From Pseudomonas sp. (GTDB taxonomy: Bacteria > Pseudomonadota > Gammaproteobacteria > Pseudomonadales > Pseudomonadaceae): a DNA stretch of 14,676 nucleotides. Under the pieces are notes generated by a model. The model did not search any database. It had not been told where the DNA came from and saw nothing but the letters and a program-made list of their open reading frames with translations. How positions within the stretch are numbered: the stretch's first letter is position 1; every line of letters starts with the position of its first letter. The position numbers were made by a program, and so were the translations under genes. Of the stretch, positions 1 to 6,252 are shown one piece after another. The stretch lies in the NCBI GenBank assembly GCA_003525045.1, contig DQGF01000500.1, positions 3,411 to 18,086 of the forward strand. The letters are read 5' to 3'.

Positions 1-33
1 CGCAGTCGAGCGGGAGCAAGCTCCCTCGCCACA
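1..33 (-). repeat. REP element, GAGGGAGCTTGCTCCC class (single copy, possibly cut by the window edge)
   Basis: Read on the minus strand this begins TGTGGCGAGGGAGCTTGC and continues with TCCCGCTCGACTGCG. The core GGGAGC-AA-GCTCCC (12-25) is a perfect dyad that can fold as a hairpin. It is a common Pseudomonas REP type and differs from the GCGGGCTTGCTCGC type found elsewhere in the window. It lies just downstream of the dut stop codon, the usual place for REPs. A partner copy may lie beyond the window edge. Confidence 0.75.
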
Positions 34-51
34 AGGGCGCCATCTTTCCGA

Positions 52-507
52 TCAGTGGCTACCGGAATGGCCAAAACCGCCGGTGCCGCGCTGGGTTTCG
101 ACGAACTCTTCGACCATCTCGAAGTGCGCTTGTACCACGGGTACCAAGACCAGCTGAGCCAGGCGTTCGCCTACCACCATGTTGAAATCTGTCTGGCCAC
201 GATTCCAGCACGACACCATCAGCGGGCCCTGGTAATCGGAGTCGATCAGGCCGACCAGGTTACCCAGCACGATGCCGTGCTTATGACCCAGGCCGGAGCG
301 CGGCAGAATCAGCGCCGCCAGGCCCGGGTCGCCGATGTACACGGACAGGCCGGTAGGAATCAGCAGGGTTTCGCCGGGCTTGATGACGGTGTCTTTTTCG
401 AGCATGGCGCGCAGGTCGAGGCCGGCGGAGCCGGGCGTGGCGTACTGCGGCAGCGGGAATTCGGTACCGATGCGGGGGTCGAGAATTTTGGCTTGCAAAG
501 CGTGCAT
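52..507 (-). CDS. dut: Deoxyuridine 5'-triphosphate nucleotidohydrolase (dUTPase)
   Basis: Hydrolyses dUTP to dUMP and pyrophosphate in the cytoplasm. This keeps uracil out of DNA and supplies dUMP for thymidylate synthesis. At 151 residues it has the usual length of the homotrimeric family. All five family motifs are present in order: AGLDLRA (28-34), [10 protein letters not shown] (69-78), [11 protein letters not shown] (86-96, with the catalytic Asp at 89 and the uracil-stacking Tyr at 92), GERLAQLVL (113-121) and the mobile P-loop-like [10 protein letters not shown] (140-149). The ATG lies only 5 bp after the coaBC stop, so the two genes are almost certainly one transcript, as in other pseudomonads. 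A REP element follows the stop. Confidence 0.98.
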   Translation of the reverse strand: MHALQAKILDPRIGTEFPLPQYATPGSAGLDLRAMLEKDTVIKPGETLLIPTGLSVYIGDPGLAALILPRSGLGHKHGIVLGNLVGLIDSDYQGPLMVSCWNRGQTDFNMVVGERLAQLVLVPVVQAHFEMVEEFVETQRGTGGFGHSGSH

Positions 508-512
508 GTAAA

Positions 513-1721
513 TTAAACCTGGTTCAGACGTTCGGCGATAAAAGTGATCAGCTGGCGGGCAATCTTGCTCTTGCTGGTCTGGGCGAAAAGTGTGGCGTGT
601 AACTGACGGTCGATCACGCTGCAGGCGTTTTCTTCGCTGTTGAAGCCAATACTCGGATTGGCAACGTCATTAGCGACGATCAAATCGAGGTTCTTGTCTT
701 TCAGCTTGCGGGCAGCGTAATCGAGCAGGTGTTCGGTTTCGGCGGCGAAACCGACACTGAACGGACGGTCCGGGCGAGTGGCGATGGTGGCCAGGATGTC
801 CGGGTTGCGCACCATCTGTAGCAACAAGCCGTCGCCGTTTGTAGGATCTTTCTTGAGTTTCTGTGGGGCGACGACTTCCGGGCGGTAATCTGCGACGGCT
901 GCCGAGGCGATAAACAGGTCGCAGGGGATCGCGGCTTCACACGCGGCGAGCATATCCCGCGCGCTGACCACGTCGATGCGCGTGACGCGATCCGGGGTCG
1001 GCAGGTGCACCGGGCCGGTGATCAGGGTCACACGGGCGCCGGCCTCCACCGCGGCTTCGGCCAGGGCAAAGCCCATTTTACCGGAGCTGTGGTTGGTGAT
1101 GTAGCGCACCGGGTCGATGTTTTCCTGGGTCGGGCCGGCGGTAATCAGCACGTGTTTGCCGGTCAACGCCTGGCGCTGGAAGCAGTCCGCCGCGCACTGG
1201 GCGAGTTCGATGGCTTCGAGCATGCGGCCCAGGCCGACGTCGCCGCAGGCCTGGCTGCCGGAGGCCGGGCCGAAGACTTTGATGGCGCGGTTTTCGAGGG
1301 TTTGCAGGTTGGCCTGGGTGGCTGGATCGCGCCACATGGCCTGGTTCATCGCCGGGGCGACGGCAACGACGGCGTCGGTGGCCAACACCAGCGTGGTCAG
1401 CAGGTCGTCGGCGATGCCTTGGGCCAGGCGGGCCATCAGGTCCGCGGTGGCGGGGGCGATCAGCACCAGGTCGGCCCATTTGGCCAATTCGATGTGGCCC
1501 ATGGCGGCTTCGGCCGCAGGGTCCAGTAAATCGAGGTGGACCGGGTGCCCGGAGAGGGCTTGCATGGTCAGCGGGGTGATGAACTCGCTGCCACCACGGG
1601 TCATGACCACGCGTACTTCGGCGCCCTGGTCGATCAGGCGGCGAACCAGGTCGGCGCTCTTGTAGGCAGCAATGCCGCCGCCGACGCCCAGAACAATGCG
1701 TTTCCGATACAGCCGCTGCAT
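513..1721 (-). CDS. coaBC: Bifunctional phosphopantothenoylcysteine decarboxylase / phosphopantothenate-cysteine ligase
   Basis: Carries out two steps of coenzyme A synthesis: CTP-dependent joining of cysteine to 4'-phosphopantothenate (CoaB, C-terminal half) and FMN-dependent decarboxylation to 4'-phosphopantetheine (CoaC, N-terminal half). In the CoaC half I see the flavin-binding [12 protein letters not shown] (about 12-23), catalytic His76 in [18 protein letters not shown] (123-130) and the active-site Cys159 in [10 protein letters not shown]. The CoaB half starts near 188 with [18 protein letters not shown], and QKLKKDP (287-293) carries the conserved ligase lysine. I chose the start at 1721 ([10 protein letters not shown], 402 residues) because AAAGGCAG lies at ribosome-binding distance upstream and the length then equals the family's. 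The frame stays open to 1790, but those 23 extra residues resemble no part of the enzyme. First gene of the pair with dut. Confidence 0.97.
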   Translation of the reverse strand: MQRLYRKRIVLGVGGGIAAYKSADLVRRLIDQGAEVRVVMTRGGSEFITPLTMQALSGHPVHLDLLDPAAEAAMGHIELAKWADLVLIAPATADLMARLAQGIADDLLTTLVLATDAVVAVAPAMNQAMWRDPATQANLQTLENRAIKVFGPASGSQACGDVGLGRMLEAIELAQCAADCFQRQALTGKHVLITAGPTQENIDPVRYITNHSSGKMGFALAEAAVEAGARVTLITGPVHLPTPDRVTRIDVVSARDMLAACEAAIPCDLFIASAAVADYRPEVVAPQKLKKDPTNGDGLLLQMVRNPDILATIATRPDRPFSVGFAAETEHLLDYAARKLKDKNLDLIVANDVANPSIGFNSEENACSVIDRQLHATLFAQTSKSKIARQLITFIAERLNQV

Positions 1722-1856
1722 AGGCCTGCCTTTCATTTCGTTGATGACTGCATGGCGATACCCCCTCCCCAGGGATGAAATCGCCCGCAAAAAGATGGGC
1801 TACGATATCACAGCGACCGCTACGGAGCAGCGGCGCCCACATACAAGGGAGGTGCA

Positions 1857-2531
1857 ATGAGTATTCGAGAATGGCCGGCGGCGGAGCGGCCGCGGGAGAA
1901 GCTATTGGAGCAGGGTTCAACGAGCCTTTCGGATGCCGAGCTTCTGGCGATCTTCCTTCGAACCGGAGTGTCCGGTAAAAGTGCGGTGGATCTTGCGCGA
2001 CATCTTTTGAGCCAGTTTGGCAGCCTGCGCAGATTGCTGGAGGCGGATCTGCGGACCTTTTGTGGTGAGCTCGGCCTCGGGCCGGCCAAGTTTGCGCAGT
2101 TGCAGGCGGTGCTAGAGATGGCCCGGCGGCATCTCGCTGAGCGCCTGCGCCACAACTCGGTGCTGGAGAGTCCTTTGGAGGTGCGTGATTACCTCAAATC
2201 GATGCTGCGTCACGAGCCCCATGAGGTATTCGGCTGCCTGTTTCTGGATTCCAAGCATCGGGTGCTGGCGTTTGAATCGCTGTTTCGCGGCACCATCGAC
2301 TGTACCAGCGTTTATCCGCGCCAAGTGGTCAAGCGTGCTTTGGCCCACAACGCCGCTGCGTTGATCCTCTGCCACAATCATCCGTCCGGCAATCCCGACC
2401 CCAGTCAGGCCGACCGAAAACTAACCAAGCGCCTTCAGGAGGCGCTGGAGCTGATCGATGTGCGGGTACTCGACCATTTCATCATCGGTGACGGCGATCC
2501 GCTGTCCCTGGCCGAGTATGGGTGGATGTAG
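1857..2531 (+). CDS. radC: RadC family JAB/MPN+ domain protein
   Basis: Named for a supposed role in DNA repair that was later questioned; the family's real activity is not settled. The fold is that of JAMM/MPN+ metalloproteases. The N-terminal part (about 1-100) holds a helix-hairpin-helix-like region, including LLAIFLRTG (29-37) and [15 protein letters not shown]. The C-terminal JAMM domain has the complete zinc site: Glu123 in HEVFG and [14 protein letters not shown] (173-186) with His173, His175 and Asp186. The protein ends in the typical AEYGWM. At 224 residues it is full length. The start is supported by AAGGGAGGT just upstream. It is divergent from coaBC across 135 bp and convergent with the dppA-like gene, with a REP pair between the two 3' ends. 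Confidence 0.95.
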   Translation: MSIREWPAAERPREKLLEQGSTSLSDAELLAIFLRTGVSGKSAVDLARHLLSQFGSLRRLLEADLRTFCGELGLGPAKFAQLQAVLEMARRHLAERLRHNSVLESPLEVRDYLKSMLRHEPHEVFGCLFLDSKHRVLAFESLFRGTIDCTSVYPRQVVKRALAHNAAALILCHNHPSGNPDPSQADRKLTKRLQEALELIDVRVLDHFIIGDGDPLSLAEYGWM

Positions 2532-2550
2532 GGGGGGCGAATGCAAAACC

Positions 2551-2643
2551 CCTGTGGGAGCGGGCTTGCTCGCGAAAGCGGTGTGTCAGGCAACATTGAT
2601 GGTGACTGGCACGCCCCTTCGCGAGCAAGCCCGCTCCCACAGG
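2551..2643. repeat. Inverted REP pair (REPIN), type A arrangement
   Basis: Two near-palindromic REP copies in opposite orientation, built on GTGGGAGCGGGCTTGCTC. The arms are 2551-2576 and 2618-2643, perfect inverted copies of each other over 24 bases plus a flanking C or CC. The spacer (2577-2617) contains CAACATTGATG. It lies between the 3' ends of radC and the dppA-like gene, where its transcript could fold into a long hairpin and limit read-through. The spacer resembles that of the pair at 7799-7888. Confidence 0.9.
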
Positions 2644-2660
2644 TTTTGTGGCAATGCTGA

Positions 2661-4247
2661 TTATTTTAGGCTGACTTTCGAGTAATCCTGACGACCAAAC
2701 GGGCTGACCGAGTAACCCTCGACGTCCTTGCGCGTCAGGGCGAACGCAGTCGGGTGGGCCAGCGGCAGCCAAAGCGCCTGTTGCTGGATCTGCGTTTGGG
2801 CCTGTTCGTAGAGCTTGGTGCGCACACCTTGCTCGCTGGTGGTCTTGCCGGCGCTGATCAGCTTGTCCAGATCCTGGTTGCAGTAGCGGGCGAAGTTGGT
2901 ACCCGACTTGACCGCAGCGCAGGAAAACTGCGGCGTGAGAAAGTTGTCCGGGTCCCCGTTGTCACCGGCCCAGCCCATGAACAGCAAGTCGTGTTCACCA
3001 GCCTTGGCGCGGCGAATCAGCTCGCCCCATTCGATCACCCGAATCTCGGCCTGAATGCCGATTTGCGCGAGGTCGGACTGCAGCATTTGAGCGCTGAGGC
3101 TCGGGTTCGGGTTCAGCAGACTGCCGGAAGGTCGGGTCCAGATGGTGGTTTTGAAGCCATCCTTGAGCCCGGCCTTGGCCATCAAGGCCCGAGCCTTTTC
3201 AACGTCGTGCGGGTAGCCCGGCAAGCCTTTGGCGTAGCTCCAGGTATTGGGCGGGTACGGGCCATTAGCAGGCTCGGCAGTGTCTTCGAACACGGCTTTG
3301 ACGTAGTTGGCCTTGTCGAACGCGAGGTTGATCGCCTGGCGTACTTCCGGTTTATCCAGCGGCGGATGCTGGCTGTTGATGCCAACGAAGGCGGTCATGA
3401 AAGCGTCAGTCTTTTCGACTTTCAGGGTCGGTTCCTTCAACGCTGCCTGTACGTCCAGAGGCTTGGGTGACAGGGCGATCTGGCACTCATTGCGGCGCAA
3501 CTTCTGCAGGCGCACGTTGGCATCCGGGGTGATGGCGAAGATCAGCGGGTCCACCGAAGGCTTGCCACGGAAGTAGTCTGCATTGGCCTTGTAACGAATC
3601 GAGGCGTCTTTCTGGAAACGCGTGAAGATGAAAGGACCGCTGCCGATCGGCTGGCTATTGAGCTTCTCCGGGGTGCCGGCCTTCAGCAGTTTGTCGGCGT
3701 ATTCGGCGGAGTAGATCGAGGCGAAGCCCATGCTCAGGGTCGCAAGGAAGGTCGAGTCCGGATGGTCGAGGGTGAAGCGCACGGTCAGCGGGTCCAGCGC
3801 GTCGATCTTCTTGATCAATGCTGGCAACTGCATCGACTGGGCATGCGGGAAGCCGCTCTGGGCCACTTTGTGCCACGGGTGTGCAGGGTCGAGCATGCGT
3901 TCGAAGCTGAACTTCACATCTTCGGCGGTCAGGTCGCGAGTCGGGCTGAAATAGTCGGTGCGGTGGAACTTCACCTTCGGGTGCAGTTTGAAGACATAGG
4001 TCAAGCCATCGGGCGTGACTTCCCAGCTGTCCGCGAGGCCCGCGACCACTTTGCCGCTGGCCGTATCGAAGTCCACCAAGCGGTTCATCAGTACGTCGGC
4101 CGAGGCGTTGGTGGTGGTCAGCGAGTTGTATTGCACCACGTCGAAGCCTTCGGGGCTGGCCTCGGTGCAGACACTCAAGGGCGCCGCCATAGCCTGTAGG
4201 CTCAGCAGAAGCGGGGCAAGCAACAGCGGTAGGGCAGCGAGGCGCAT
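2661..4247 (-). CDS. dppA5: Periplasmic peptide-binding protein of an ABC transporter (DppA type, solute-binding family 5)
   Basis: Captures di- or oligopeptides in the periplasm and hands them to an inner-membrane ABC permease. A Sec signal peptide is clear: Arg2, a Leu/Ala-rich core to about residue 18, and an AMA cleavage site after 21. The mature protein (528 residues with the leader) has the family features: VAGLADSWEVTPDGLTYVF, LTAEDVKFSFERML, QPIGSGPF, VRQAINLAFDK and MGWAGDNGDPDNF near the C-terminal lobe. Paired cysteines (PQFSC and ARYCNQ) fit a disulfide. The start has AAAGGAAT 7-8 bases upstream. No permease or ATPase genes are adjacent, so it is an orphan subunit. In P. aeruginosa the protein at this locus (PA5317, DppA5, recalled) works with the distant DppBCDF; the gene symbol rests on that synteny. 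Confidence 0.9.
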   Translation of the reverse strand: MRLAALPLLLAPLLLSLQAMAAPLSVCTEASPEGFDVVQYNSLTTTNASADVLMNRLVDFDTASGKVVAGLADSWEVTPDGLTYVFKLHPKVKFHRTDYFSPTRDLTAEDVKFSFERMLDPAHPWHKVAQSGFPHAQSMQLPALIKKIDALDPLTVRFTLDHPDSTFLATLSMGFASIYSAEYADKLLKAGTPEKLNSQPIGSGPFIFTRFQKDASIRYKANADYFRGKPSVDPLIFAITPDANVRLQKLRRNECQIALSPKPLDVQAALKEPTLKVEKTDAFMTAFVGINSQHPPLDKPEVRQAINLAFDKANYVKAVFEDTAEPANGPYPPNTWSYAKGLPGYPHDVEKARALMAKAGLKDGFKTTIWTRPSGSLLNPNPSLSAQMLQSDLAQIGIQAEIRVIEWGELIRRAKAGEHDLLFMGWAGDNGDPDNFLTPQFSCAAVKSGTNFARYCNQDLDKLISAGKTTSEQGVRTKLYEQAQTQIQQQALWLPLAHPTAFALTRKDVEGYSVSPFGRQDYSKVSLK

Positions 4248-4333
4248 GGTCGGATTCCTTTACAGATCGAAGGCCCATCTGCAAGTGCAGTCTGGAAAAG
4301 GCTTACCCTAGTGGGCTCTTTTGCAAATGACTA

Positions 4334-4356
4334 TCCCCTTTTTCATTTTAAGGGGA
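4334..4356. promoter_or_regulatory. Dyad symmetry TCCCCTT-N9-AAGGGGA, possible operator
   Basis: Seven-base perfect inverted arms flank an AT-only-plus-one-C spacer. It lies 87-109 bp upstream of the dppA-like start codon on that gene's coding strand. No T tract follows on either strand, so it does not look like a terminator. It may be a regulator site for the peptide-binding protein gene, but no known operator was recognised. Confidence 0.3.
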
Positions 4357-4516
4357 CTATGTGCGATTGATCTGTGTGTGTGGCGGTTGGCAAAAAACCT
4401 TGATTGATGGCTCGGCGGATTTTCTGCGACGAGCGGTCGCTTTCGACGACAGCCTTTATCTTAGGCTCTCGGAGCCAAAAAAATGGGGTTTTTCTCAACT
4501 CAATGCACACGGAATG

Positions 4517-4545
4517 TTGTTGCTCTCTGGTCTTTCTGGTATAAA
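4517..4545 (+). promoter_or_regulatory. Sigma-70-type promoter of the rpmB-rpmG operon
   Basis: TTGTTG (4517-4522) and TATAAA (4540-4545) are separated by exactly 17 bp. Transcription would begin near 4552, about 140 bases before the rpmB ATG. Both hexamers match the consensus in four or five of six positions, which fits a strong constitutive ribosomal protein promoter. Confidence 0.65.
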
Positions 4546-4650
4546 GCAGCGCTCTTTTCTAGGGGCCCGGTTCCTTCGTTTGTAGGTGTAGCCGGTAAGA
4601 CCCTTAAAGAAACGCGGCGCCTGGCGCCAAATGACTGAGAGATTAAGCGG

Positions 4651-4674
4651 CCAACCCATGCCGGGTTGGGCATG
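4651..4674 (+). promoter_or_regulatory. Alternative hairpins in the rpmB leader
   Basis: Two stems that exclude each other share the same bases. Stem 1 is CCAACCC (4651-4657) with GGGTTGG (4663-4669) and loop ATGCC. Stem 2 is CATGCC (4657-4662) with GGCATG (4669-4674) and loop GGGTTG. They end 7 bases before the likely ribosome-binding site AGAGGG (4682-4687). A further GGCGC-CTG-GCGCC hairpin lies about 25 bases upstream. This could serve translational feedback, but that is inference. Confidence 0.4.
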
Positions 4675-4694
4675 TGGTTTTAGAGGGCTGAGGC

Positions 4695-4928
4695 ATGTCG
4701 AGAGTCTGTCAAGTTACCGGTAAGGGTCCGGTGACTGGGAATAACATTTCCCACGCAAACAACAAAACCCGTCGTCGTTTCCTGCCGAACCTGCAGCATC
4801 ACCGCTTCTGGGTTGAAGAAGAGAAACGTTTCGTGCGTCTGCGCGTATCTGCCAAAGGCATGCGTATCATCGACAAGCGTGGCATCACTGTCGTGCTGGC
4901 CGAAATCCGCAAAGCTGGCAAGATCTAA
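4695..4928 (+). CDS. rpmB: 50S ribosomal protein L28
   Basis: Structural protein of the large ribosomal subunit. The 77-residue sequence has the family's features: the N-terminal [20 protein letters not shown], the basic [12 protein letters not shown] segment (23-34) and the C-terminal [19 protein letters not shown]. It has a single cysteine and no CxxC zinc pairs, so it is the zinc-independent (C-minus) form. First gene of the rpmB-rpmG operon, 11 bp ahead of rpmG. A promoter is visible at 4517-4545, and the long leader carries alternative hairpins close to the ribosome-binding site. Confidence 0.98.
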   Translation: MSRVCQVTGKGPVTGNNISHANNKTRRRFLPNLQHHRFWVEEEKRFVRLRVSAKGMRIIDKRGITVVLAEIRKAGKI

Positions 4929-4939
4929 GGGAGCTAATC

Positions 4940-5095
4940 ATGCGTGAATTGATTCGTTTGATTTCGAGCGCCGGTACTGGTCACTTCTACACTACCGACA
5001 AGAACAAGCGCACTACTCCGGACAAAATCGAGATCAAGAAATTTGATCCGGTTGTTCGCAAGCACGTGATCTACAAAGAAGGCAAAATCAAGTAA
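4940..5095 (+). CDS. rpmG: 50S ribosomal protein L33
   Basis: Fifty-one-residue large-subunit protein starting [20 protein letters not shown] and ending [10 protein letters not shown]. The central [20 protein letters not shown] is diagnostic of L33. There are no cysteines, so it is the C-minus form that does not need zinc, matching the C-minus L28 encoded just before it. The ATG is preceded by AAGGGAGC in the 11-bp gap after rpmB. A strong rho-independent terminator begins 20 bases after the stop, which closes the operon. Confidence 0.98.
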   Translation: MRELIRLISSAGTGHFYTTDKNKRTTPDKIEIKKFDPVVRKHVIYKEGKIK

Positions 5096-5114
5096 TTGAT
5101 TTTTCCCTCTTACG

Positions 5115-5149
5115 AAAAAGGCCCGTATCGCGAGATACGGGCCTTTTTT
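5115..5149. terminator. Bidirectional rho-independent terminator
   Basis: A perfect 10-bp stem GGCCCGTATC / GATACGGGCC (5120-5129 and 5134-5143) with loop GCGA, preceded by five A and followed by six T. On the plus strand it ends the rpmB-rpmG transcript, and the loop is then a GNRA tetraloop. On the minus strand the A run becomes a T tract, so it should also end transcripts from the I78-like gene, whose stop lies about 100 bases away. Confidence 0.93.
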
Positions 5150-5247
5150 GTTGGGCGTGAAGCAGGTTGCTTCATCGGCGCCGGGATATATGCGCCTGTC
5201 CACGTCAGTCCATTCCAGGGCCGAAGAGTGCATAGCGCAGGGCGGAA

Positions 5248-5460
5248 TCAATTGCCCATGGTGACATGGGTGATGATGTCGTTATCGACCAGCAGATTGA
5301 TGCGTGCCTGGTTGTAGTCTTTGGTCATGATGAAGCCGATGCCTCGCGGTCGTACCGCCAGGCCGGTCTTGTTGGCGAGTTCTGCACGCAGCTCCTCGGA
5401 GTATGGCCGGCCGATGTACTGGTTTGCGGTGTCCAGGTGTTGTTGCAAATCAATGGTCAT
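5248..5460 (-). CDS. I78-like peptidase inhibitor family protein (small, cytoplasmic as read)
   Basis: Seventy residues. The pattern ANQYIGRPYSEELRAEL then TGLAVRPRGIGFIMTKDYNQARINLLVDNDIITHVTMG resembles the inhibitor I78 family, whose members pair a short helical part with a small sheet ending in DxxxxIxxVxCG and inhibit serine proteases. The cysteines of secreted members are absent, and no signal peptide is visible, so a cytoplasmic location and a role other than elastase inhibition are possible. I chose the start at 5460 (MTIDLQQHLD) because AAGGAAG lies 7 bases upstream; the frame runs open to 5508, but those residues look unrelated. It stands alone, convergent with rpmG, and shares the terminator at 5115-5149. 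Family call by recall, moderate certainty. Confidence 0.75.
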   Translation of the reverse strand: MTIDLQQHLDTANQYIGRPYSEELRAELANKTGLAVRPRGIGFIMTKDYNQARINLLVDNDIITHVTMGN

Positions 5461-5601
5461 GTATTGCTTCCTTGCGATAGCTGAAATGAGCGAATGTGCT
5501 CCCGTCATCCGTCACGGATGCCGTGGGGGAATACTGGAATAGCCCCGATCATTTATCACCTGTCGGACTGTGTCGTGATATTTGCTCACCGCGCGGGCAA
5601 T

Positions 5602-5626
5602 AAAAAACCCATCACGAGAGATGGGC
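5602..5626 (-). terminator. Rho-independent terminator of the cupin gene
   Basis: On the minus strand, stem CCCATC / GATGGG with a six-base loop is followed directly by TTTTTT. It begins about 27 bases after the stop codon of the DUF861 cupin gene. The stem is short but the T tract is clean. Confidence 0.75.
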
Positions 5627-5652
5627 TTTCGGGTAGCTCAATGACCTTGGCT

Positions 5653-6015
5653 TCAGGCTTTTTGTTCGAACACCACGTAGATCTTGCGGCACGGTTCCAG
5701 CACCTCCCAGGTGCCCCTGAACCCGGCCGGGATCACGAAGCGATCGCCCACGCGCAGGGTCTTGGCGTTGCCGTCGTTGTCGCGCAGCACTGAAACGCCC
5801 TGAACGATTTCGCAGTATTCGTGCTCGGTATAATTCACGTGCCACTGGCCGACTTCGCCCTCCCAAACCCCTGCGCTCATCTGGCCGCAAGGGCTGTTGT
5901 AGTGGTTGTACACCGCTTGTTCGGGGTCTCCCTTGAGGACTTTCGCCGGGTCCGGCCGATAGCGATCAGGCTGGGTGGTCGCCTGGCTGAAGTCGACGAT
6001 GTCCTGGATGCTCAT
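5653..6015 (-). CDS. DUF861 (Cupin_3) family protein
   Basis: A 120-residue single-domain cupin. The first cupin motif is around TEHEYCEIVQG (63-73) and the second around GDRFVIPAGFRGTWEVLEP (90-108), the characteristic GD-FVIPAGF-GTWEV signature of this family. Relatives include EutQ-like and ureidoglycine aminohydrolase-like proteins, but most members have no proven reaction, so I do not assign one. No signal peptide is present, so it should be cytoplasmic. The start has a GGGGGA ribosome-binding site about 9 bases upstream. It is transcribed alone, divergent from the PauC-type aldehyde dehydrogenase across 237 bp, and ends in its own terminator. Divergence from a polyamine catabolic gene hints at a link with amine metabolism; that is inference. 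Confidence 0.88.
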   Translation of the reverse strand: MSIQDIVDFSQATTQPDRYRPDPAKVLKGDPEQAVYNHYNSPCGQMSAGVWEGEVGQWHVNYTEHEYCEIVQGVSVLRDNDGNAKTLRVGDRFVIPAGFRGTWEVLEPCRKIYVVFEQKA

Positions 6016-6252
6016 TGTTGTAATCCCCCGTGATTGCGGCGCGATGACTGGAAAGCCCGAAGTCTATGTTTATTAAAATGAACACCGCAAGGCCGTTTGC
6101 TGACCTTATGTCAAATATATTGAAACAACCCCGGCCACTGGTTTAGGGTGGCGGTTGCCTTTGGCCGAAAGTGCAGGCTGGCCGGGCAGCATTCCTGAGA
6201 TCGCCCGCGAAGAACGCGGCGCGCTCGTATTCAACAAGAGGAGGACACTCGT
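6016..6252. promoter_or_regulatory. Divergent control region between the cupin gene and pauC
   Basis: Both genes must be started from this 237-bp gap. The AT-rich part (about 6066-6125) contains TCAA-ATATA-TTGA (6111-6123) and, on the minus strand, a perfect TTGACA hexamer (6110-6115) without a good -10 at the right distance. I checked for a sigma-54 GG-N10-GC pair and found none. AAGAGGAGG precedes the pauC ATG. No operator was recognised. Confidence 0.4.

Larger units (their letters stand above)
4248..4694. other. Divergent intergenic region between the dppA-like gene and rpmB
   Basis: The longest gene-free stretch in the window (447 bp), with lower GC than its surroundings. It holds the upstream region of the dppA-like gene (4248 to about 4360), a dyad TCCCCTT-N9-AAGGGGA (4334-4356), a short hairpin GGCTC-TCG-GAGCC (4464-4476), a sigma-70-type promoter (4517-4545) and a roughly 140-base structured rpmB leader. 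A GTG-started reading frame (4361-4585) crosses the promoter and is probably not a gene. I found no clear -10/-35 pair for the dppA-like gene. Confidence 0.8.

Noticed and set aside
1722..1790. N-terminal extension of coaBC
   Set aside because: The extra 23 residues have no counterpart in the family, and a ribosome-binding site precedes the start at 1721.
2458..2772. Two frames (one on each strand) across the REP pair
   Set aside because: Both take much of their coding length from the inverted repeat; REP elements often give such false frames.
4361..4585. 74-residue GTG-started frame upstream of rpmB, with AAGGGG before it
   Set aside because: It runs across the rpmB promoter hexamers, has no family resemblance, and starts from a rare codon inside a region with other signals. 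A small peptide cannot be excluded, but nothing supports it.
5158..5174. Hairpin TGAAGC-AGGTT-GCTTCA as a second terminator after rpmG
   Set aside because: Six base pairs without a T tract on either strand; the stronger terminator at 5115-5149 is enough.
6016..6252. Sigma-54 promoter for pauC
   Set aside because: No GG and GC pair with the required ten-base spacing was found in the gap on the plus strand.
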